Assembly: GCA_016928525.1 (NCBI GenBank)
Contig: JAFGKO010000241.1
Coordinates: 1-64,000 of the forward strand
DNA length: 64,000 nucleotides
Direction: 5' to 3'
Origin: Anaerolineales bacterium
Lineage (GTDB): Bacteria > Chloroflexota > Anaerolineae > Anaerolineales > Villigracilaceae
Part shown: positions 1-7,173 of the stretch, piece after piece
Layout of the letters: every line of letters starts with the position of its first letter
How positions within the stretch are numbered: position 1 is the first letter of the stretch
Made by a program: the position numbers and the translations under genes
The notes under the pieces: model-generated
Databases searched by the model: none
The model's input: the letters and a program-made list of their open reading frames with translations, nothing else
What the model was told of the DNA's origin: nothing

Positions 1-1332
1 GAGGTCAAGTTCTACGACGAATTCCAGGTGCTCGACTTGCTGGTCGTAGACGGGAAGACCGCTGGCGTTGTAGCGGTCGAGCTGGCGACCGGCGAACTGC
101 ACACCTTCCACGCCAAAGCCGTTATCTTTGCCACCGGGGGGCACGGGCGCGTCTGGGAGATCACCTCCAACGCCTATGCCTATACCGGGGATGGAGCCGC
201 AGTCGTCTACCGCCGCGGCATCCCGCTGGAAGATATGGAGTTCTTCCAGTTCCATCCCACCGGCATTTACAAGATGGGCATCCTGATCACAGAAGGCGTG
301 CGCGGGGAAGGCGGTGTGCTGATCAACGGCAAGGGCGAGCGCTTTATGACGGAATACGCGCCCACCGTCAAAGATCTGGCCTCGCGTGATGTGATCAGCC
401 GCGCCATTTATCTCGAAATTCGCGAAGGGCGCGGTGTGAACGGGTCGAATTACGTCTACATGGATGTGCGCCCCGAAGTCGTCAACAAGTATGCTGCGAT
501 CGATGGCCGCACCAACCCGGACGGTTCTCCCTTCGTTGTAACCGGCGAACAGATCCTGAGCAAACTGCCCGACATCATCGATTTTTGCCGCGTCTACCTG
601 GGTGTAGACCCGGTCACACAGCCGATGCCCATCCAGCCAACGGCGCATTACACCATGGGCGGCATTCCCACCAATAAGTACGGCGAGGTGGTGATAGATG
701 ACAAGAACACTGTCTTCCCCGGTCTGTATGCGGCCGGCGAGGTGGCCTGCGTCTCCATACACGGCGCGAACCGACTGGGGACAAACTCCCTGGTAGATAT
801 CATAGTCTTCGGCAAGCATGCCGGTCTGCGGGCAGCGGAATTCGCCAGAGGCGCGGACTATGTCCCGCTCCCGGCAGATCCAACTGAATTTTCGCGGGAG
901 CAGTTTGATGGTCTCAGGCATGGAAGAGGAAAGGAAAACGTCTTCGATATCGGCAACGAGATGAAGAAGGTCATGTTCGATGACGTGGGCGTCTTTCGCA
1001 TCGAAGAAGGCATGAAGAACGCGCTGGCGAAGGTCAATGAGCTGCAGGAACGCTTCAAGCAAGTCAAAGTCCAGGATACCGGCAAGATCTTCAACACCGA
1101 ACTGCTTAATGCGTGGGAAATGGGCAACTTGCTCGATATGGCCGAGGTAATCACGGCTTCCGCGCTCAACCGCAAGGAATCGCGCGGCGGGCATGCCCGT
1201 GAGGATTATCCTGAACGGGACGACCAAAACTGGCTCAAACATACCCTGATCTGGAAAGAGGACGGCAAGCTGAAGATCGGGTACAAGCCGGTAGTGATAA
1301 CCCGTTTCGAGCCGAAGAAGAGAGTATATTAA
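1..1332 (+). CDS. sdhA: Succinate dehydrogenase/fumarate reductase flavoprotein subunit, 5'-truncated by window edge
   Basis: Catalytic FAD subunit of complex II, oxidising succinate to fumarate (or the reverse) on the membrane-associated enzyme. The frame is open from base 1, so the start and the N-terminal FAD dinucleotide fold lie outside; 443 codons remain of a protein usually near 580-640 residues. Visible family motifs are HGRVWEITSN, FFQFHPTGIY, ASRDVISRAI (region of the catalytic arginine) and HGANRLGTNSLVD, which binds FAD. The C-terminal helical domain ends in RFEPKKRVY. sdhB follows 120 bp downstream after a palindromic repeat, so the two are probably one operon, with a membrane-anchor gene expected upstream. 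Direction of the reaction cannot be decided from sequence. Confidence 0.95.
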   Translation, partial: EVKFYDEFQVLDLLVVDGKTAGVVAVELATGELHTFHAKAVIFATGGHGRVWEITSNAYAYTGDGAAVVYRRGIPLEDMEFFQFHPTGIYKMGILITEGVRGEGGVLINGKGERFMTEYAPTVKDLASRDVISRAIYLEIREGRGVNGSNYVYMDVRPEVVNKYAAIDGRTNPDGSPFVVTGEQILSKLPDIIDFCRVYLGVDPVTQPMPIQPTAHYTMGGIPTNKYGEVVIDDKNTVFPGLYAAGEVACVSIHGANRLGTNSLVDIIVFGKHAGLRAAEFARGADYVPLPADPTEFSREQFDGLRHGRGKENVFDIGNEMKKVMFDDVGVFRIEEGMKNALAKVNELQERFKQVKVQDTGKIFNTELLNAWEMGNLLDMAEVITASALNRKESRGGHAREDYPERDDQNWLKHTLIWKEDGKLKIGYKPVVITRFEPKKRVY

Positions 1333-1340
1333 TAACCAGA

Positions 1341-1433
1341 TGTCATTGCGAGCCCCGTAGGGGCGTGGCAATCTCAAGTTTACAGGTTATAGGAGATTGC
1401 CACGTCGCCACTCCGTGGCTCCTCGCAATGACA
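1341..1433. repeat. Dispersed inverted repeat, TGTCATTGCGAG family, copy 1
   Basis: The element opens with TGTCATTGCGAG and closes with CTCGCAATGACA, with a second inner pair GTGGCAATCTC / GAGATTGCCAC. It fills the gap between sdhA and sdhB. Similar elements with the same ends occur at six other places in this window. Confidence 0.9.
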
Positions 1434-1452
1434 CCTTCAACGAGGTGTCATA

Positions 1453-2160
1453 ATGGATGTTACGCTGAAAATCTTCCGCTACAATCCCGAAAAAGACCAG
1501 AAATGGCATTACGAGACCTACGTGCTCGAAGCCGAGCCGACTGACCGCGTGCTCGACCTGCTCGAAAAGGTCAAGGCCTACAATGATGGCACGCTCTCCT
1601 TCCGGCGCTCATGCGCCCACGGCATCTGCGGCTCGGACGCCATGCGCATCAACGGGCGCAACTACCTGGCCTGCAAGGCACTGGTCAAGGATTTCGGTGA
1701 AAAGATCACGGTCGAACCCATCTTAGGGTTGAAGGTTATCAAAGACCTGATCGTGGACATGGAACCCTTCTTCGATAACTACAAAAAGATCCTGCCCTTC
1801 TTCATCAACGAAAGCCCCATCCCTGAAGACGGTAAGGAACGCATCCAATCGCAGGAAGAGCGCGCCCGCTTTGACGATACGACGAAGTGCATCCTATGCG
1901 CGGCCTGCACTACCTCCTGCCCGTCCTTCTGGGGCAGCGACGATTATCTCGGCCCAGCGGCGCTGGTCAACGCACACCGCTTCATATTCGACAGCCGCGA
2001 CGAGGCCGCCTCCGAGCGTTTGCACATCCTGTCCGAAACCTCCGGCGTGACGCGCTGTCATACCACCTTCAACTGCACCGTGGCCTGCCCGCGCGAGATC
2101 CAGATCACGGTGGCAATCGGTGAATTGAAGCTGGCTATGGTGACAGGAAAGCTGGATTAA
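1453..2160 (+). CDS. sdhB: Succinate dehydrogenase/fumarate reductase iron-sulfur subunit
   Basis: Passes electrons from the flavoprotein to the quinone site through three iron-sulfur clusters. The 235-residue protein has the [2Fe-2S] cysteines in CAHGICGSDAM and a further Cys in NYLAC, the [4Fe-4S] motif CILCAACTTSCP, and the [3Fe-4S] plus [4Fe-4S] ligands in CHTTFNCTVACP. Length and order match the E. coli SdhB/FrdB family. The ATG start is preceded by GAGGTGTCATA, which includes the end of the repeat between the genes. A hairpin with a T run follows closely, so sdhB ends the operon. Confidence 0.96.
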   Translation: MDVTLKIFRYNPEKDQKWHYETYVLEAEPTDRVLDLLEKVKAYNDGTLSFRRSCAHGICGSDAMRINGRNYLACKALVKDFGEKITVEPILGLKVIKDLIVDMEPFFDNYKKILPFFINESPIPEDGKERIQSQEERARFDDTTKCILCAACTTSCPSFWGSDDYLGPAALVNAHRFIFDSRDEAASERLHILSETSGVTRCHTTFNCTVACPREIQITVAIGELKLAMVTGKLD

Positions 2161-2182
2161 AGATTTCAGACTTTAGACTTGT

Positions 2183-2211
2183 AGACCGAGGTGATTGCCT
2201 CGGTCTTTTTT
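2183..2211 (+). terminator. Intrinsic terminator after sdhB
   Basis: AGACCGAGG pairs with CCTCGGTCT around a six-base loop, followed by a run of six T. It lies 22 bp after the sdhB stop. Confidence 0.9.
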
Positions 2212-2225
2212 AGTTCAAATCTTTG

Positions 2226-2255
2226 TTGTCTTGAACTTCGAGTCCATTTTATAAT
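2226..2255 (+). promoter_or_regulatory. Sigma-70-like promoter of the 2297 gene
   Basis: TTGTCT and TATAAT are separated by 18 bp, about 40 bp before the ATG at 2297. Confidence 0.5.
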
Positions 2256-2296
2256 TGGCTTATCATACTGCAGGCCTAGACAGAAAGGTAAGAGAA

Positions 2297-3070
2297 ATGG
2301 AAAACAACAATTATTCAAGTCCTTTTGACCCAAAGCAAATCGAACGGAATACAAAAACAAGGTTATGGAGAACCGGCATACTATCAATTCTTGTTTTCTT
2401 CGCTGTACTCTTACTTATTCTTCTCATCATATTTCCGCTGACCACGTATTTGCCAGAAAGAGTAGGAAAGGGAGATAATGCCAGACTCATCAATTGGAAT
2501 CTCCTCGAGGGAATTGCCAGCCTGGTAACCGTTTCGCTCGTCCTAGGTGGCCTGGCCTTTGCCTTCATCGAATACGTCCAAACCGCTATCCAACAAAGCC
2601 GGGAAAACGCGGAAACCTCCTTCAATATCTACAAAGAGGTTTATTACAGAATCATGAATCCTGAAGCGATGGAAGCACGTCGGTGGATCATCTTGAATTT
2701 ACCCACCAGGAATGACCAGGAGGACGACCAAGCCTGGCTAAAACGTACGACAGCTGCGCTGAATAAACGCCCGCGGGGTTGGAAGGACGAACGCCCTCCA
2801 GGCAAGGAATACCTTAAAGAGGTGCTTAACACTTTGGACTTCCTCGGTTTTGTTGCCAAACATTACTGGAGCATGGGAAATGAACTGGTCAAGTGGATGA
2901 GCCCGCCCGTTGCAAAAGTCTGGGAACGGATTTATCTTTATATAAAACAGGAAGCCGAACAACGCAACGAGCCAGATTTCTACGAATCGGCGAGCGAATT
3001 CGGTCAATACTGTGTTGAGTGGCGAGATAGGCATTATCCAAAATCCATTGTCATTCGCGATGCGACATAA
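2297..3070 (+). CDS. Hypothetical two-helix membrane protein, DUF4760-like
   Basis: A 257-residue protein. I chose the ATG at 2297 (MENNNYSSPF) because GAAAGGTAAGAG lies just before it; a longer frame begins inside the -10 box. Two hydrophobic segments lie near residues 25-50 (ILVFFAVLLLILLIIFP) and 75-95 (LVTVSLVLGGLAFAFI). A soluble part follows with EARRWIILNLP, VLNTLDFLGFVAKHY and EWRDRHYP. This order, two helices then a helical domain with an ARR...LDFLG core, resembles DUF4760 proteins, but I could not test it. It has its own promoter and stands alone between terminated genes. Function unknown. Confidence 0.75.
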   Translation: MENNNYSSPFDPKQIERNTKTRLWRTGILSILVFFAVLLLILLIIFPLTTYLPERVGKGDNARLINWNLLEGIASLVTVSLVLGGLAFAFIEYVQTAIQQSRENAETSFNIYKEVYYRIMNPEAMEARRWIILNLPTRNDQEDDQAWLKRTTAALNKRPRGWKDERPPGKEYLKEVLNTLDFLGFVAKHYWSMGNELVKWMSPPVAKVWERIYLYIKQEAEQRNEPDFYESASEFGQYCVEWRDRHYPKSIVIRDAT

Positions 3071-3155
3071 ACGCAGTCTTGATGGTTTTCATCAAGTCGA
3101 CAAACAGGTCATGCGGAGAAGGTGATCTGTTTGTCTTTAAATCGGCGGTCACGTA

Positions 3156-3161
3156 TATAAT
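3156..3161 (+). promoter_or_regulatory. -10 box of the Nudix gene, leaderless arrangement
   Basis: TATAAT ends 7 bases before the ATG at 3169. Transcription would start at or next to the A of the start codon. A weak TTGTCT lies 19 bp upstream. Confidence 0.6.
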
Positions 3162-3168
3162 CGTCCCT

Positions 3169-3705
3169 ATGAAACCCTGGAAAACCAAAACACGCCAAAC
3201 CATCCTGGACGAACCGCCTTGGCTAACCGTTGAACGTCACACGGTTGAACTACCGGATGGAAAACTCATTCCCAACTGGCCGTGGATCATCACCCCCGAC
3301 TACATCAATGTGGTCGCGGTGACCGAGGATGGACATTTTATCTGTTTTCGCCAGGTCAAATATGGGATCGAGGGAATGACGCTCGGCATCGTTGGCGGGT
3401 ACATCGAGGCGGGCGAAGAACCGCTGGCAGCCGCGCAGCGGGAATTGCGGGAAGAGACCGGGTACGAGTCCCCGGATTGGGTCTCGCTGGGCAGTTACCG
3501 GGTCGATCCGAACCGCGGGATCGCCACCGGGCATTTGTTTCTCGCACGCTGGGCGCGCTATGCCACTCCCCCCAAGGCGGATGATCTCGAGGAACAAGAA
3601 CTGCTACTGCTCACACGCGAGGAAATAGAGACTGCCTTGAAGAGCAGCGAAATCAAAATACTGGCCTGGGCAGCAACTGTTGCTTTTGCGCTACAACATT
3701 TATAA
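3169..3705 (+). CDS. Nudix hydrolase, ADP-ribose pyrophosphatase-like
   Basis: Hydrolyses a nucleoside diphosphate linked to another group; NDP-sugars or ADP-ribose are the usual substrates of such proteins. The Nudix box is complete: GGYIEAGEEPLAAAQRELRE followed by ETGYE, fitting Gx5Ex7REUxEExGU. The 178-residue length suits a single Nudix domain. The start at 3169 (MKPWKTKTR) is preferred to an upstream ATG, because the intervening 30 residues look unlike the family and a TATAAT box overlaps them. Monocistronic: a hairpin follows the stop. The exact substrate cannot be told. Confidence 0.88.
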   Translation: MKPWKTKTRQTILDEPPWLTVERHTVELPDGKLIPNWPWIITPDYINVVAVTEDGHFICFRQVKYGIEGMTLGIVGGYIEAGEEPLAAAQRELREETGYESPDWVSLGSYRVDPNRGIATGHLFLARWARYATPPKADDLEEQELLLLTREEIETALKSSEIKILAWAATVAFALQHL

Positions 3706-3717
3706 AAATGATGGGGA

Positions 3718-3744
3718 TGTGGGGTGACCCCACACCTCGTTTTA
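3718..3744 (+). terminator. Hairpin terminator after the Nudix gene
   Basis: TGTGGGG and CCCCACA flank a TGA loop; the tail CCTCGTTTTATT is T-rich. The GTGGGG/CCCCAC core recurs in hairpins at 25051 and 41649. Confidence 0.6.
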
Positions 3745-3772
3745 TTGAAAAGACTGGGTTTTTCTTTATAAT
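3745..3772 (+). promoter_or_regulatory. Sigma-70-like promoter of the 3796 gene
   Basis: TTGAAA and TATAAT with a 16-bp spacer, 23 bp before the ATG at 3796. Confidence 0.7.
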
Positions 3773-3795
3773 GGAATTATAGAGAAAGGCATTCA

Positions 3796-4806
3796 ATGTC
3801 CTGGCAAAACCAATTGAAGGGCGATTCTTTATCCTGGCTGCTGGAGTCCGGCTCTCCGGGAGTCCGTTATCTGGCACTGCGTGATCTGGCAGACGATGCA
3901 AAGGAACCAGAAATTTCTAACGCACGGGAAGCAGCCCACAAGGGTGGTCCGATTGCGACCATCCTAGAGGAGATGAGTGGAGAAGGCTACTGGGCAAAAG
4001 AGGGCCCCGGCTATCTTCCCAAGTATCACTCCACCGTCTGGGCGCTGGTCATGCTAGCCCAACTGGGCGCTTCCGCGCAGCAGGACGAACGCATCGCGCT
4101 GGCTTGTTCCTACTTGCTCGAGCATGCCCTGGCTCCCGGCGGACAATTCTCTACATCCGGCGCGCCGTCCGGGACTGCCGACTGCTTGCAGGGCAATATG
4201 TGCTGGGCGCTGACCGAACTTGGCTACGAGGATCCGCGCCTGGACCTGGCATACGAATGGATGGCGCGTAGCGTGACCGGCGAAGGGGTTGCTCCCGCTC
4301 ATGAAAAGGAAGCGTCCCTTCGATTTTACGCCGGCAAATGTGGACCGGTCTTCTGCTGCGGTTCGAACAACAAGATGCCCTGTGCCTGGGGCGCCGCCAA
4401 GGTGATGATAGCCTTCAGCGTCCTACCGAAAGAGAGCCGGACGCCCTTGATCGACGATGCCATCCGGCAGGGCGTGGACTTCCTCTTCAGTGTCGATCCG
4501 GCCGAGGCAACCTATCCTAGCGGCTGGAGCGCTAAACCCAGCGGCAACTGGTGGAAGTTCGGCTTTCCGGTCTTCTACGTGACCGACATTCTGCAGATCG
4601 TGGAAGCGTTGATTGGATTAGGTTATGGCCGTGACCCGCGCCTGGGCAACGCGCTGACCCTCATCCGCGAGAAGCAGGATGAGGAGGGGCGCTGGCCATT
4701 GGAATATGACTACACTGGCAAAACCTGGGTGGATTTTGGTCCCAAGAAAGAACCCAACCAGTGGGTCACACTACGGGCTTTGCGCGTACTGAAGGCGGTT
4801 GCGTAG
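3796..4806 (+). CDS. Alpha/alpha-toroid protein (prenyltransferase/squalene cyclase-like fold)
   Basis: A 336-residue cytosolic protein with no signal peptide or membrane segment. It starts MSWQNQLKGDSLSWLLES after GAGAAAGG. Repeated helical units end in small-residue and aromatic motifs (SPGVRYLALRDL, YHSTVWALVMLAQLG, PSGTADCLQGNMCWALTELGY, DPRLGNALTLIREKQDEEGR), and the C-terminal end has WVTLRALRVLK. This pattern is that of terpene-cyclase/prenyltransferase barrels. The DxDD acid motif of squalene-hopene cyclases is not seen, so cyclase activity is unlikely. The cysteine pairs GPVFCCG and MPCAWG are unusual and could bind metal. Databases often label such proteins loosely; I assign only the fold. 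It is transcribed alone from its own promoter. Confidence 0.65.
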   Translation: MSWQNQLKGDSLSWLLESGSPGVRYLALRDLADDAKEPEISNAREAAHKGGPIATILEEMSGEGYWAKEGPGYLPKYHSTVWALVMLAQLGASAQQDERIALACSYLLEHALAPGGQFSTSGAPSGTADCLQGNMCWALTELGYEDPRLDLAYEWMARSVTGEGVAPAHEKEASLRFYAGKCGPVFCCGSNNKMPCAWGAAKVMIAFSVLPKESRTPLIDDAIRQGVDFLFSVDPAEATYPSGWSAKPSGNWWKFGFPVFYVTDILQIVEALIGLGYGRDPRLGNALTLIREKQDEEGRWPLEYDYTGKTWVDFGPKKEPNQWVTLRALRVLKAVA

Positions 4807-4865
4807 CTCCCGTCGCCGTCCTCGGCGGCGTCTTACAGGGATGCTTCGAGATTTGAACAACCACC

Positions 4866-4910
4866 TTGACATCTGAAAAGATGTCATATATGATGTCAAA
4901 TAAGACATCA
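4866..4910 (+). promoter_or_regulatory. Promoter with four-half-site operator for the toxin-antitoxin operon
   Basis: TTGACA (4866-4871) and TATGAT (4889-4894) are 17 bp apart. Over them lie four half-sites at exact 12-bp steps: GACATC at 4868, GATGTC at 4880, GATGTC at 4892 and GACATC at 4904. They form two perfect dyads, TGACATCT/AGATGTCA and TGATGTC/GACATCA. A ribbon-helix-helix antitoxin bound here would cover both promoter boxes, so autorepression is inferred. Confidence 0.85.
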
Positions 4911-4924
4911 CAAACGAGGCAAAT

Positions 4925-5317
4925 ATGACACGCTATTCCCTAAGCCTGCCCCCTGCCCTCAAGCGCGAAGCCGAACAACTGGCCAGGAAACAGGGGATTT
5001 CCTTGAACCAGTTCATCCTGTGGTCTGTGGCCGAGAAAGTTGGCGCGCTGGCTCAGGGTGTGGACGATCCCGACTTTCCTGGCATCAGCTACCGGCGAGG
5101 CACATCCCGCCAGCCGACGCCCGTGCTGCGCGGCACAGGTATCCGCGTGCAGACAATTGCAATTGCGGCCAACAATTGGGGCATGTCACCTGCTGAGATC
5201 GCGGACGAATACGATATTCCCGAAGCGCAGATCAGGGAAGCGCAGTCTTTTTATGAAGCCCATCGCGCCGAGATTGACGCCGCTATCGAATCCGAAGAAG
5301 CACTCGCTCCCAAATGA
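4925..5317 (+). CDS. Antitoxin: ribbon-helix-helix N-terminus plus DUF433 domain
   Basis: A 130-residue DNA-binding antitoxin. Residues 1-45 (RYSLSLPPALKREAEQLARK, then NQFILWSVAEKV) fit a HicB/CopG-type ribbon-helix-helix. Residues from about 60 (RRGTSRQPTPVLRGTGIRVQ, then GMSPAEIADEYDIPEAQIREA) are a DUF433 helix-turn-helix. It is coupled by an ATGA overlap to a DUF5615 protein, a pairing known from predicted type II toxin-antitoxin loci. The operator upstream has symmetric half-sites, as expected for an RHH dimer. Inference: it neutralises the downstream toxin and represses its own operon. Confidence 0.85.
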   Translation: MTRYSLSLPPALKREAEQLARKQGISLNQFILWSVAEKVGALAQGVDDPDFPGISYRRGTSRQPTPVLRGTGIRVQTIAIAANNWGMSPAEIADEYDIPEAQIREAQSFYEAHRAEIDAAIESEEALAPK

Positions 5318-5670
5318 CCAGGCCCCGCCTGCATCTGGATGCGGACGCTTCCATCAAAGCGTTATACAAAGCTTTGCGTGAACGCGGGCATGATGTGACC
5401 CGCACCCCCACCGAATGGATGCCCTTGGACGCCAATGACCGGGCACAACTACTGGGCGCAACGGCACAGGGTCGCATCCTTTTTACATTCAACATCCATG
5501 ATTTTCTGTCACTGGCGAATCAATACCCTGAGCATCATGGCCTGTTACTGGCAACACAGGATCGCTGGACGTTGCGCGAATTGATCTATGCCCTCGACCG
5601 TATGCTCAGTGAAACGGAAGCAGATGAATGGGTCGGTCAGGTGCGCTGGTTGAATGATTGGAAAGAATAG
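5314..5670 (+). CDS. Toxin candidate: DUF5615 PIN-like protein
   Basis: A 118-residue protein starting inside the antitoxin stop (ATGA). It has an N-terminal acidic strand LHLDADASIKALYKALRERG and the later ILFTFNIHDFLSLA. These are the positions where PIN-like nucleases carry metal-binding aspartates. DUF5615 is a PIN-like family found beside DUF433 antitoxins; RNase activity is inferred from the fold and context, not shown. The start ATGACCAGGCCC has no separate ribosome site, as usual for coupled toxin genes. A TGTCACTGCGAG repeat begins 5 bp after the stop. Confidence 0.8.
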   Translation: MTRPRLHLDADASIKALYKALRERGHDVTRTPTEWMPLDANDRAQLLGATAQGRILFTFNIHDFLSLANQYPEHHGLLLATQDRWTLRELIYALDRMLSETEADEWVGQVRWLNDWKE

Positions 5671-5674
5671 AGAG

Positions 5675-5783
5675 TGTCACTGCGAGCGAGCGCAGCAAGC
5701 GTGGCAGTCTCATGCTATTTGGAAAAATTGAATTTCTAGAAACCTTGAGATTGCCACGCCGCCTACGGCGGCTCGCAATGACA
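5675..5783. repeat. Dispersed inverted repeat, TGTCATTGCGAG family, copy 2
   Basis: Begins TGTCACTGCGAG and ends CTCGCAATGACA, with inner GTGGCAGTCTC / GAGATTGCCAC. The strand can be read through in the frame of the next gene, which falsely lengthens that gene by 49 residues. Confidence 0.9.
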
Positions 5784-5804
5784 CTTTTGTCTCAGGAGGA
5801 TAAC

Positions 5805-6965
5805 ATGCAAGTCGAAAAACTTTCCGAAACGCTTTACAAGTTTACGTTATCCCAAAATGATTTCACCGTTAATGTGGTAGCTAGCATAGGCCCAGATGGC
5901 ATCTTACTGGTTGATACGGGATGGACAGGGACCGCTGATGAATTGAACGAAAAAATCAGAGAACTGAGTGATGACACTATCAAATTGATCATCTTCACAC
6001 ATCAACATGGCGATCACATCGGGGGAAGGGGAGTCCTGGGCAAAGATGCCACTCTGATCGCCCACAAGAGCGTCAAAGACGAATTGGCCGGGAAATACTT
6101 TGCGCTGGACCCGCTCCCTGGGCAGGAGTTGCCCCTGATTACCCTGGACGGTGAGCTTTCGTTACGGTTCAACAGGGAAGACATCCGGATCATCCCTGCG
6201 CCCGGGCACACGCGAGGCGACATGGTCGTTTATTTTGTTGATTCGGGAGTCGTCTGTATGGGGGACCTGCTCTTCTCGGATACCTATCCCCTCGTTTTCC
6301 CAGCCTATGGCGGGGATGTCGATCGATACCTCGAAACCATGCAGTGGCTGATCGACCTTTTCCCGGCGGATATGAAATATATCGCAGGACACGGACGCGA
6401 CTACAGCCTGGAAGAATTGAAAGCGTATCACCACATGGCCGTCAGTACCATAGATTTGATCAAGCAGGGTATTCACGCCGGGAAGGGTCCGCGGGAGATG
6501 GTCGCAGAAAACCTACTAAAGGATTGGGAAAAATGGAGTAGCCCACAAATTACCAGCGAAACCTGGATCACGCAGGTCTACGAGAGTGTAACCAGCCAGG
6601 GGAGAAAATCCATTGCGGAACCGCTGACCCATACGATCATGGAGGCAGGGGTTGAAACCGCTATTGCGCAATACCACCAATTGAAAAAGGACCAGCCAGA
6701 TTCCTACGATTTCAGCGAGAACCAGTTGAACATGCTTGGCTACCAACTTCTCTGGCGAAACATGAACGAGGCCGCCATAGAAGTACACAAATTGAATACC
6801 CAGGTATATCCAGACTCTGCCAATCCCTATGACAGCCTTGGGGAAACCTACGCAGCCAGTGGGGAGGTGGCACTTGCCATCCAAAGCTATGAGAAGGCGC
6901 TGGGGATCAATCCCGACATGCCTTCTGCGATTGAGGCGTTGAAGAAGTTAAAGTCTGAATCTTAA
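5805..6965 (+). CDS. Metallo-beta-lactamase-fold hydrolase with C-terminal TPR
   Basis: A 386-residue protein with an N-terminal MBL domain (about 1-215): FTHQHGDHIGG is the HxHxDH zinc motif, PAPGHTRGD gives the next His, VCMGDLLF the bridging Asp and IAGHGRDY the last His. After a helical linker come C-terminal tetratricopeptide units (PDSANPYDSLGETYAASG, SYEKALGINPDMPSA). The start at 5805 follows a strong AGGAGG five bases upstream; the 49 codons before it translate the repeat. No signal peptide is seen. The reaction is uncertain: this fold covers lactamases, thioesterases and phosphodiesterases. The alkylsulfatase type is one alternative, but it is usually longer. Confidence 0.85.
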   Translation: MQVEKLSETLYKFTLSQNDFTVNVVASIGPDGILLVDTGWTGTADELNEKIRELSDDTIKLIIFTHQHGDHIGGRGVLGKDATLIAHKSVKDELAGKYFALDPLPGQELPLITLDGELSLRFNREDIRIIPAPGHTRGDMVVYFVDSGVVCMGDLLFSDTYPLVFPAYGGDVDRYLETMQWLIDLFPADMKYIAGHGRDYSLEELKAYHHMAVSTIDLIKQGIHAGKGPREMVAENLLKDWEKWSSPQITSETWITQVYESVTSQGRKSIAEPLTHTIMEAGVETAIAQYHQLKKDQPDSYDFSENQLNMLGYQLLWRNMNEAAIEVHKLNTQVYPDSANPYDSLGETYAASGEVALAIQSYEKALGINPDMPSAIEALKKLKSES

Positions 6966-6984
6966 GACTGAATCACTTTTCAGA

Positions 6985-7120
6985 TGTCATTGCGAGCCCC
7001 ACCTTGCGGGGCGTGGCAATCTCACAGCACCTGAAAATATATTCTTTCTAGGTTACTTGAGACTGCCACGTCGGCCCTTCGATTTCGCTCCGCTCCACTC
7101 AGGACCTCCTCGCAGCGACA
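6985..7120. repeat. Dispersed inverted repeat, TGTCATTGCGAG family, copy 3
   Basis: Begins TGTCATTGCGAG and ends CTCGCAGCGACA. It contains GTGGCAATCTC and GAGACTGCCAC, plus an extra block GATTTCGCTCCGCTCCACTC not found in copies 1 and 2. Confidence 0.85.
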
Positions 7121-7136
7121 TTTTCACTTTTTAATC

Positions 7137-7142
7137 TATAAT
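7137..7142 (+). promoter_or_regulatory. -10 box of the STAND NTPase gene
   Basis: TATAAT, 31 bp before the ATG at 7174. No clear -35 box; the expected position falls in the end of the repeat. Confidence 0.45.
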
Positions 7143-7173
7143 AGAGCAAACATCTTCAAGGGCAGGCATCGTT

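Noticed and set aside
5658..5804. Forty-nine extra N-terminal residues of the MBL/TPR protein
   Set aside because: The codons translate the TGTCATTGCGAG repeat; a strong AGGAGG precedes the ATG at 5805 and the family fold begins there.
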